Of a stretch of DNA of 64,000 nucleotides, positions 54,721 through 64,000 are shown in pieces. The position numbers and the translations under genes were made by a program. The notes under the pieces were generated by a model, which saw only the letters and a program-made list of their open reading frames with translations, did no database searches and was not told the DNA's origin. The stretch is from Rhodeus uyekii. Its lineage: Eukaryota; Chordata; Actinopteri; Cypriniformes; Acheilognathidae. The DNA is taken from the NCBI GenBank assembly GCA_037043235.1, contig JAWRVZ010000053.1:3046001-3110000 (forward strand), in the 5' to 3' direction. Position 1 is the first letter of the stretch; each line of letters begins with the position of its first letter.

Positions 54721-57690
54721 CGATTAATTAAATTCAACAACACTTAAAAATTGAGTTAGAATGAATCAAATAAGCTTCTTACAAATCAACCATTTAAAAT
54801 GTGTAACTACAAATAGCATACAAACATTTAAGTGAAATTTAGACAAAAATATTGGTTTCCTTGAACAAAACCCCCCACCATGCTAATGAATATTACGTAA
54901 TGAAACTGTTTTGATTAAATACAAAAATAAAGTTATTTTTAATGAGTGAATTAATTAAAATAATTAAATTAAATCAGATTTCAGGTCTAAATAATAGACT
55001 TAGAATTGCAAACACCATTATTATTGCCAACAGTGGTCACAAAAATAGCATTCATTGGTATTCTTAGAGTGAACATTCACTACTCTTCATCAACAGAATA
55101 CATATTTTTTTCTTTTTTTACAATTAAGGCATATCAATTCACAAGGGATGAGAAAAATGCAAGTTTGGAAAACTCTTCTGTTTCTCTTTCTAGGCACAAA
55201 CAGTTCAAAATACACAATGCAGTTGTGTTGAAATAGATGTGTTGAAAGAAACAAGGTTTTCACCTTTTCTGAACACAAAAGAAAATGACTTTTTTTCAGC
55301 AACGTAGAACCACAGAAGAGGATTATACTAATAACAATCTTATTTTAAAACAGTGTAGATTTGAACAACTGGACTTAAGCTAGTAACAAACCTCATATTT
55401 AAAAAAACGCGGTGTAGACTTGTGCAACTGGACTGTTTGACAGCTTTAAAGCCCTTGTGAAGTTACTTGTAGAAGCTGCTTTCTTTGTCACAAACTGTCG
55501 TGTTTCCCTTAAGGGAAAGGTGTCATTTCACACAGGATGATGAGAATCGTTCAAGTTTGCAGAACAAATGTTTCAGTGTTCCTCTCTTTTTCAAAATAAT
55601 TGCTCAAATACGTGAGTTCTTTGTTTGCAAACATGGAGCTACAGTACAGATTGTACTAAAAACAAACTTATTTTAAGACAGCAATTTAGACCTGAGTGAC
55701 TGTTTGACAGCTTCGAAGCATCCAGCTGCAAGAGAAGTTTCTGAAATACCTCAGGTATGCTTTAGATTCCTAGGATAATGGAGATTCGGTACATAGGTCA
55801 AATCAAGGAGGATACAGCAAGCCCTGTGAGAACGCCCTCAAGTGTCACTTGAAGCTCCTGTCCTGGTCACAATTACTGCCATCACGAGTCCTTCATTGTC
55901 CTGCAACAGCATTAAACAGCAGTGAGACTCAAAACCTACATACACATATATAGTGTTTCACAATGCTTATTTTCACATCCCGTTTAAAGTATTGAATCAT
56001 TTACGATCAGGTACCATTATTCGCTTTATGGAAAGGTAAGGCAGAATATAAGAATATTGTTGGCATCTAGAATGGATTTATGGTATTTAATATATGCAAA
56101 TTTGATATAAATACAAATACACAAAACTGCTAACTCTTAAAAAAAATCTCATTACTCATTAAATATGTCTACATTAATAATATAATAAATTATATGAATT
56201 TCCATTATTTCTGCCACAATACCATGGTTACAGTTAGTGTTACCACAGTAAAGCATGACAAGCTGCATTTGGCCCGCGGGTCAGACTTTAGACACCCCAC
56301 TCATAAGGGATTGAAATGGAAAAGTGCAGGCAAGTGCTGGATACCGAATACACACCGTTCAACGGCAGCACTACATGCTTATCAACTTCAGCCTTTAATA
56401 ATTGTAAAACATGATTTTCCATACTTTATGAACAACACCCAACTTCAAAAGGATGGCGCAAACGTGATGTGGATTTATGACACAAATTAATAATGTTTTA
56501 ACCTGCATGTCATGTGCAAATGTGACACTACAGCCATAATTAAACACAATTTCCCATCACAGTTAAAATGGTAGTCTTTGAACATACTGGCTACACAAAA
56601 TACAGTAACAAATGTATTGCCCATTGTTAGCTAATACATGAACTAATCTTAATAAATGAGACCTTATTGTCATTAGGATTTTTTCAATTACTAAGTCCAG
56701 TTTCCACTCTTTAACTATCCTTTAGTCCACTATCCAATATTCTAATTTCTGTGTATTGGAATTTGTAGTATGTGGTGTGTATTGTAAAATGTATTCATTC
56801 ATGAACCCAAGACCCATTTAATGGTTTGAATTTTTTAATACCCATGTTTTTAACATAGAGGATTTGGGGCAGTCACTTTCAATTTGTCTTATTTAATTTA
56901 ATTATTTCAAATAAATAAACTGTCTTACTAAAATTATATCTTCTATTCAAACATTCTCCTCACTACATGACCTAGAGTTATGCTGTCCTCTTCTGGTGAT
57001 TTTGCCACAATGCAGAACTGATTAGATATCTTCAGAAACATTTATGCGCGTTTGCTACGCATGTTGCTGAATAAATAATAATCTGTTTGGTGAAGGTGAA
57101 AAACATTTTCACCGTCTCAAACAAGTTGCAATCATTTGCATTGTCAAACCAATCTGAATATCAAAAGATCGGATTTGTAAAAATGAATATATATTTATGG
57201 GCCCTAACTTGTATGTTACTTTTAAACAAGAGGTTTCTTCAGAAAATTAACAAAAATCTTTTTTATTGGATTTGCATGACAATTAGCCATGCAGTTAAGT
57301 AAAAAAAAAAAATGTATTTATTACATTTGTTCTAAAACATGTGCTAAAATAATCTGTATGTTAAAAAAATATAGCATTTCTGCCCAAGGTTTTTTTTCTC
57401 TGTCACCTGCTGGTGAAATTGCTAAAGGCACGGTTTATTCTATTAAGGCATGCTTGTCGTTTACCTTTTATACCCACTAGGAGCCAGTATAACTTATTCC
57501 AATTTTTGGAGTTCAACCAAAGCATTAAATTTTAATGAGGACAGAAAGTGAGAGGTAACTCATGGAGTCAATCTGTATCTCTAATACGGAATAATAATTC
57601 ACAAAAAAACCTACAATATTATATAGCCAACACTCTACTTTTGAAACCCCAAAAAGTCCAAAAAACAAAGACATACTTTTTGTTGTCCTT
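54721..57690. other. Non-coding stretch
   Basis: No exon was recognised. Around 55,230-55,750 a phrase recurs ('cagtgtagatttgaacaactgg', 'gtgtagacttgtgcaactgg', 'tttgacagctt.aagc'), suggesting a small local duplication. A hAT-like fragment ('tggcccgcgggtcagac') is near 56,270. Confidence 0.45.
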
Positions 57691-58303
57691 GTTTTTGTTG
57701 TGGGCCATTCCACCAAATGGCTTTCATTTGCTTGTCATAACACTTCCTTTTTATCCTTTTAAAAACTGAATAACATTTTAACTATTCAAAATATGTATTG
57801 GTTATTCTCAAGTAGCTTTATTAATTTTTTTTTAAATATGTATGTATTTTTCTCAGGACTGTTATTAAAACTCATGTGTCTTTAAAAGGTTTACATACAT
57901 GTCCTTGGTTCCCTATCAGTCAGTCACGTTCGACGTTACGTCGGACTGACGTCATGGGATCTCGCTTGGGAGCCCAATCACCTCCCAGTATAACTAAATG
58001 CGCCAATGAACATAGGCTAGTGAGATTTGCATGCCGAGTCCCACCCCGCCCGGCTTCCGGGTATAAATAGGACCGGCATCGCTCACTTCATTCATACTTT
58101 TGCTTCGGAGCCGAGCAGACGTAATCGGCCGCTCCTTTCTGATCACCTGCCAAACAGAGCGTCTTTATTCGAATGGAAGATACGGTGCTTCAGCGGTGGT
58201 GCGCGTGTCCCAGCTGTCGTGTCACCCCCCTGTGCCTCGGTCGGAAAAAGAGCAGTTTTTCCTCTTACAGAGCAAATCGTGGACGATTAGCGTCTTTTTC
58301 AAG

Positions 58304-59440
58304 ATGCCTTTTCGTCCGTGTGTTTCTGGATGCGGTCGTTTTCTGACCTCATCTGACGGCCATGAGCACTGTTTCTCGTGTCTGGGCAGACAGCACGCTG
58401 AGAGAGCGCTTGTGGATGGTTCATGCTCTCATTGCGGGAGCATGACCATGTCGGTGTTGCGGTCGCGGCTCTCCCTCTTTGATACAGAGGTTCGAGCCCC
58501 CTCTGCTGCTACCCATATTCCCTCTGCTTCTCATGGTAGAGCTGAGGGGTTGGTTAGCACTCTGGGAGACCTGAGGGTTACAGTGGGAGCTACCTCGTCG
58601 GGCCAGCCCCCACAAACCTCCCACTCCTCTTGCACACCGTGTGCCGTCGAGTTGCCAGACGAGACCCGAGGCGGGTCTCGTTTGGCGCTCCGGATGAGGA
58701 TCGGATGTCGATCGCTGCATTGGAGAGTGGGCTGTCATCTTCGAGTGAGGAAGCCGAGTAGCGCCCCTCGGGCGTCGCTGCTCGTGTGGAATCAGATAAG
58801 GAGATTATGGCCATGCTCTCCCGGGCTGGACGATTGGTTTCTGGGTGCAGAGCGGGGTTCACAGCCTCGCTCCACCCCAGTGCCCTTCTTCCCGGAAGTG
58901 CATGAGGAGGTCAGTAAGTCGTGGAAGGCACCTTTTACTGCCCGAAGCCGCTCTCTAGCCTCCTCCGCTCTCACTACCCTCAAGGGTTACGTGGACGTTC
59001 CCCAGGTGGAGCGTGTAGTTGTGCCCGCAAAATGCCACCTGGCGCAATCGTCCGCGCCTCCCGTCCAAGGCGGGTAAGACAACGGCAGCCCTGGCTGCCA
59101 AGGCTTACAGCACCGCTGGACAGGCAGCTTCCGCCCTGCATGCCATGGCCATCCTGGAGGTAGGTCTGAGCCGGGGTTGATGCAGGAACTGCGCACGGCG
59201 ACCGACTTCGCCCTCCGGGCGACTAAGGTCACGGCGCGGGCCCTTGGCCAGACGATGTGCACACTCGTGGTCCAGGAGCACCATCTTTGGCTGGACCTGG
59301 CTGAGATGAAGGACGCTGACAAAGTTCGCTTTCTCGACGCCCCCATCTCCCAGGTCGGCCTCTTCGGCGACACTGTCGTGGACTTTGCACAGCAATTCTC
59401 GACAGTGAAGAAGCAGACTGAGGCGATGAGTAACATCTAG
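58304..59440 (+). pseudogene. Degraded gag-like ORF1 of a DIRS retrotransposon
   Basis: The first piece (58304-59077) opens MPFRPCVSGCGRFL and has a Cys/His cluster (C-x3-C, HxHCxxC, CSHCG) typical of fish DIRS ORF1. The frame is then lost. A related piece resumes at 59177-59440, with ATDFALRATKVTARAL and VRFLDAPISQ in a different frame. At least one frameshift and several stops separate the parts, so no full product can be made. It lies just downstream of a TATA-containing left terminal repeat. Confidence 0.75.
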
Positions 59441-60024
59441 CCCCGGCCGGATTCTGCCAAACTGCCACGGGCTGTCCCTCAGTCTGCTCCTCGCCGAGGG
59501 CGTCCCCCTGTGGCTGCAAAGGGTCCGGCCGGACCGGAGGCCTCCCGTCCGGCCCATCCCCCCCGCAGGAAGGCGACGCAACCCGTCCAGACCGCTAAAC
59601 CCTCCAAGAGAAAATCTAAGCGGTCCTGTGGCGGGCGACCCAGAGGTGGCAGGAGCTGCTCGTTTCCAGGAGCTGGTGAGGGCACCACTCCTTCCCCCGG
59701 AGGAGGGACTGTGTTTGCAATCTTTTGTTTCTTTCTGTTCCGCCACTGGCCCCAGGGCCTACATTTTCAATAAAAGAGCAGTTTCCTCCATCTCTGGGTC
59801 ATACTCGGTCCAAGCTGACAGTGGGCGAATGTCAGCCGACGGACAGGGAGCGGGCAGGTCAAGGACGCACTGCTTCCTTACCCCTCCCTTCCAGGCCCCT
59901 CACGGGGGCTATGGAGCCAGGTAAGTGCACTACACTACGCCAGATTGTGCCATGCCTCCTGGGTTGGGCCTCAGAGCTCCCTGCTGCGGACGGTAGACAC
60001 TATCACTATCACGGTGGTAGACAC

Positions 60025-60987
60025 TATCACTTCGGCTAGAGCCCCCTCTACGAGGCTGGCGTATGCCTTGAAGTGGAATCTATTCTCTGAGTGGTGTTCT
60101 TCCCGGCGGGAAGACCCCCGGACTTGCCCGATCAGCTCTGTGCTTTCCTTCCTTCAAGGTGGGTTGGAGTAGCGGCTGTCCCCCTCTACCTTGAAGGTAT
60201 ACGTCGCCGCCATTGCTGCTCATCGTGTTCCCGTCAATGACAGGTCTCTTGGAAAGCACGACCTGGTTATCAGGTTCCTGAGAGGGGCCAGGAGGTTAAA
60301 CCCTCCTAGACCGCCCCTCTTTACCTCCTGGGACCTCTCTGTCGTTCTCTCAGGCCTACAGAGAGCTCCCTTCGAGCCCCTCGAGTCAGTGGAGCTCAAG
60401 ATCTTGTCTTTCAAGACAGTGCTCCTGACTGCGCTCGCTTCCTTTAAGAGGGTAGGGGACCTGCAGGCATTTTCGGTCAGTGAACATGCCTTGAATTCGG
60501 GCCGGCCTTGTCTCACGTTGTCCTGAGGCCCCGGCTTGGATATGTGCCCAAGGTTCCCACCACTCCCTTTCGGGATCAGGTGGTGAACCTGCAAGCACTG
60601 CCCCGGGAAGAGGCAGACCCAGCCCTCGCGTTGCTGTGTCCCGTCCGTGCACTACGAGTCTATGTGGACCGCACGCAGAGCTTCAGGAGCTCCGAGCAGC
60701 TCTTTGTCTGTTTTGGGGGACAGCAGAAGGGAAAGGCTGTCTCCAAACAAAGGTTGGCCCACTGGATAGTGGATGCCATCGCCCTGGCATATCAGGCTCA
60801 GGGCGAGCCATGCCCCCTGGGGGTGAGGGCGCACTCCACATGGGGTGTTGCTTCCTCCGGGGCGTTGGCGCGTGGCGCCTCTCTGACAGACATCTGCAAA
60901 GCTGCGGGCTGGGCGAAAACGTTCGCGAGATTCTACAATCTCCGGGTGGAGCCAGTTTCTTCCTGTGTGCTGGGAACAAACAGGTGA
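60025..60987 (+). pseudogene. Degraded DIRS tyrosine recombinase
   Basis: Pieces of a tyrosine recombinase can be read in succession: an N-terminal helical part with LKVYVAAIAAHRVPV (from 60191), a middle part with KRVGDLQAFS holding the first catalytic Arg, and a C-terminal part with VRAHSTWGVASSGALARG and FARFYNL holding the probable nucleophile Tyr. Stops near 60170 and 60524 split it. The HxxR motif reads HSTW because codon 60841-60843 is TGG, so the second catalytic Arg is gone. The reverse transcriptase and RNase H expected between ORF1 and the recombinase are missing. Confidence 0.75.
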
Positions 60988-62004
60988 CCGGTTCGGTGTC
61001 CTGCTTGCGGCGCCATGCCCCTTAATAAGGGGATACGAGCGCTTATCTACTCCTCAGGTGAGTTCCCCGTCTAGCGAACCCTGATTCGAGTTCCTCCTGC
61101 ATCCTTCGATCGCGGACGCGGCAGAGGCGTCTGACGCCAGGCCCAGTACTCATGTGCATGCCCCAGTGGTCAGCCCTTGTACTGGACTAGATGCCCATAT
61201 GACGAGATTCCCTCTTGTTAATCCCAATATGTGTATACGCTGTATACGCTCCACGGTACGGTTTCCCTCTGGGTAAACCCATGTCTTTCCCCTGGCAGTT
61301 CTGTTCTGCCAGTCTCTTTGGTATGCGTTCCTCCCTGGGGTAGGACCTACCCACTGGGACTTTACATATGTCATACTGCCCCTCGGGTCAGTCCATATGT
61401 GTCCTACTGCACATTACCTCCCCCTTGGGCAGGGTGTGGTCTCCATAGCGTCTGTACGCTCCCCCAGTGTAGATAACTAAGCGGGTCGAGCTGATCTGCG
61501 GAATTGAGATCCGAAGCTCTCTTCCCTGTGAAGCTCACGTAGGAACAGCAGCTTAGACCTTCCTCACGTTGGCCTTCCCCTCCATCCTGACCGGCGTGGA
61601 GGCCTAAGTCGGCTTACGCGGGGCGCTGGGTAGGTTACGTCCGCGGAGGCAGTTGTCGTTGGCACGCCACTGCTTGCCAACATCTGCATCTCAGATTCTC
61701 GTAACACGGCTTAGTGCCTGTGGCGCTTTCCATAGGGACCCCATGACGTCAGTCCGACGTAACGTTGAACGTGACTGACTGATAGGGAACGTCTAGGTTA
61801 CTATTGTAACTCCCGTTCCCTGAAGGAGGGAACGGAGACGTTACGTCCCCCGGCCACAGGCCTGAGCCACCTCTGAGACCGGGATACACTCTCGGCTCCT
61901 CAGCAAAATATGAATGAAGTGAGCGATGCCGGTCTTATTTATACCCGGAAGCCGGGCGTGCTTTTGCATGTGCAAGCTTTTGCATGTGGATCGCCTGTGT
62001 CTGA

Positions 62005-62430
62005 CTGTATGAACATTTACATTTACTCATTTAGCAGACGCTTTTATCCAAAGCGACTTACAATTTGAGGAATATAGAAGCAATTTGTCCAAAGGATACA
62101 AAAACACATAAGAGCGCTTACAATACAAAGTTTCAAACATTCTGAATACAAGTAGCACAAGCATGGGGAGTAGAGAAAAGGGAATTTTTTTTTTTTTTTT
62201 TTTTGTGAGTGCATGTGTGTGTCATGTTAGGTGCTCATGGAAGAGATGCGTTTTTAGTAGTTTTTTAAACCTCGACAGGGAATCTGCATTCCGGATGAGG
62301 GCAGGGAGTGTGTTCCACCAGCCAGGGGTGGTGAATGAAAATGTTCTTGTGATCGTTCTTTTTCCTCTCTGTGATGGAACCACGAACCAAACCATGATGT
62401 CCGTCCTGTGATGGTTCGGGAAGAATACAT
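62005..62430. repeat. Dispersed repeat
   Basis: It starts 'catttactcatttagcagacg' plus 'ccaaagcgacttacaatttg' and continues into a segment with 'cctcgacagggaatctgcat' and 'gtgttccaccagccagg', known as a moderately repeated fish sequence. A T run lies at 62186-62204. It is non-coding. Confidence 0.5.
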
Positions 62431-63880
62431 GTATGTTACACCCCTAATATACATGTATAAAAGGTTTTGTTCAGTATTTTTGACTCAAAAATAGTTCCAT
62501 AGTATAAGCATAAATAAAAAATAGAAAGTTATATTTTTTTTACTTACTTGACTATATGGATAACATGACTGAACGTAACATCTGAATTTTAGGATAGAAT
62601 TAGCAAATATCTATATAATGTTTAATATAACCACATGTCAGAGACTAACAGTATGAGCACATTAAGCAAATTCTAATGATTTACCAAACATTTGAATATT
62701 TTAAATAAACACATCAAACAAATAATTTAGGTAACAGGACAGTTGTTGTTTTTTTGAGGGGGTATGACTTAGGGTAACAGGACTGAGTGAAAAATTGGGT
62801 AGGCATACGTGACTAAAATGTATATTTTAATATTATAGATATCGTTTAAAAAGTATTTAAAGCACAGATGGGATATGGAGGTACACAACAAGGATTTTAA
62901 CCATTATATTTCATGTTAAAATGCAGTGTTTGAGAGGAGAACAGGTAAGAAATGCTATTCTTTAGTGTTTTAGGTAGTTTTTATTATACATTCACATTTG
63001 CAGTAAGATTTGCAGAACACTTGGCTTAAGAGTCGAATGTATTTTAGAGCAAATTTTCATGCATATTTGTACATATAATGTCGTGGGGAGAAAAATGGCA
63101 CCCATTCGGTGGAATGGCCCTGTAGAACAATAAATGCCAGAGGGAGGCTGGAAGCAGAGCATGAAACCGTGAAATCTGATCTTCTACTAAACACATATTA
63201 AGAGTAAAGGTCTTACATCTGAAGCAAAGTGATACTTGTACAGTCATTTTTAACAGTGCTATGGAGGCGGACACTTTTGTAAAAAGATACATGTAGTCAG
63301 AGGCATGCAATTGATAAATTAAGTATAAATCCTCTTAAATCCGTTCACAGTTTGCTGAACAGCACTGGCTCTGCCATTTCAGCAGATACTCAGGTTACAA
63401 GAAAAAGGATGTGATGTGCACTATTTTCAGGAAGCCACATAAAAGAAAACATTTAAGGTATAGTTCTCACTATCAATACAGTTAAATCTGAGCAACTATT
63501 GTATTACTATTTTTCAATCTCCTGCAACAAACCTTTCAGAGCAAACACACAGAGGGTATCACATTACTCCAACTCTCTGAAATAAGAGGAGCCATTATTA
63601 ATTCATGAAAGCGGTTCCTCCACATGAGTAACCTACAAATTCTTTCTTAGATATATGCTTCTTTGTGTTGAGAATACATGAACCAAGATTCTGCACATGT
63701 AAAGGCATATAGTTTGCTCAGCTGTGCTTTTGTCAAAATGTTCCCCAGAGCATCAAAGAAGTTTTTTGTAATATTCTTTACCAGTCTATTCAGTTTTACA
63801 TCTTACCTGAACAATAAACCATTCCTCTGAGTGTAGGAGGCGCTAACCTCATTTTTCTTTTTGTCTTCCTCCCTTTTTAG

Positions 63881-63928
63881 CCTGAAGATAGTATCGACAT
63901 CCATGACTTCTCTTGTTACATGCTCCAG
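63881..63928 (+). CDS. Possible internal exon of an unidentified plus-strand gene
   Basis: A long pyrimidine tract ending in tttttag precedes 48 nt that are open in frame 1 (PEDSIDIHDFSCYMLQ) and are followed by a GTATAA donor. The length is a multiple of three and the peptide composition looks protein-like. I do not recognise the gene. No partner exon is visible in the window, so the rest would lie to the right or across long introns. A second frame is also open, so the reading frame is not proven. Confidence 0.4.
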
Positions 63929-64000
63929 GTATAAATATGTTCTGTATCCGACTTGAAAACATTTAGTGCTTCGTTCCGAACCCTGAGCATCGGCTGGAAG

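Larger units (their letters stand above)
57907..61975 (+). mobile_element. DIRS-type retrotransposon, internally deleted
   Basis: The left inverted terminal repeat starts at 57907 and includes a TATAAATA near 58062. At 61741-61790 an internal complementary region is the reverse complement of 57907-57958. It is followed by 61891-61958, which is the reverse complement of 58049-58117 and is the surviving part of the right terminal repeat. Inverted ends plus an internal complementary region plus a tyrosine recombinase define the DIRS group. At about 4.1 kb it is short, because the RT/RNase H segment between about 59,750 and 60,020 is absent. The right terminal repeat is cut at about 61,960. Confidence 0.8.
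57702..63120. mobile_element. Outer inverted repeats of a nested DNA element
   Basis: 57702 onward (gggccattccaccaaatgg) and 63120 backward (gggccattccaccgaatggg on the minus strand) are inverted repeats, with 'tgt' immediately outside both. The DIRS element and another repeat lie inside. Without those insertions the outer element would be about 1 kb. Confidence 0.45.

Noticed and set aside
39200..64000. Search for an ihh gene expected near cfap65
   Set aside because: No hedgehog exon was recognised; it may lie beyond the right edge.

Overview
This window looks like chromosomal DNA of a teleost fish, most likely a cyprinid. It is AT-rich vertebrate sequence with small exons, canonical splice sites and long introns. 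It carries fish-type repeats: tRNA-derived SINE tails ending in an 'atccaaagcgac' block, hAT, Tc1/mariner and Harbinger-like short elements, solo LTRs and DIRS-type retroelements. There are no prokaryotic operons. The species cannot be fixed from sequence alone.

Three protein-coding genes can be rebuilt exon by exon. All lie on the minus strand, head to tail. (1) 39132-36702 is an MNX-class homeobox gene of 3 coding exons and 309 aa, probably mnx2, a motor-neuron/endocrine transcription factor. (2) 34551-14574 is cfap65 (ccdc108) of 31 coding exons and 1,744 aa, an axonemal protein of motile cilia and sperm flagella; a likely 5' UTR exon ends at 35039. (3) 14084-8007 is a melanoregulin family gene (mreg or mreg-like) of 5 coding exons and 195 aa, starting about 490 bp downstream of the cfap65 stop. 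Intron phases add up across every junction, which supports the models. The human relatives CFAP65 and MREG are both on 2q35, so the block looks like conserved synteny. The three genes have no evident common pathway.

Layout: 1-8,000 is repeat-rich with no gene seen. 8,000-14,100 is mreg, with a hAT-type element and a 1.8-kb DIRS-like element in its introns. 14,570-35,150 is cfap65, with a hAT element, two solo LTRs, several short inverted-repeat elements and a 1.2-kb tetranucleotide array in its introns. 35,150-36,700 is a short spacer with conserved-looking AT-rich blocks. 36,700-39,220 is mnx2 with its proximal promoter. 39,220-57,690 is a gene-poor stretch with several possible regulatory blocks, including two that share a perfect PBX/MEIS-type decamer, plus solo LTRs and a Harbinger-like element. 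57,700-63,120 is a nest of mobile DNA dominated by a degraded DIRS retrotransposon. One unassigned plus-strand exon lies at 63,881-63,928.

I found no CRISPR array, rRNA gene, intact tRNA gene or virus-like gene, and no clearly new multi-gene system. The more unusual items are structural: a cfap65 intron that is stop-free and divisible by three, a GC-AG intron, a copy of an exon-2 boundary inside an mnx2 intron, a SINE abutting an mnx2 splice donor, and a DIRS recombinase with an altered catalytic arginine.
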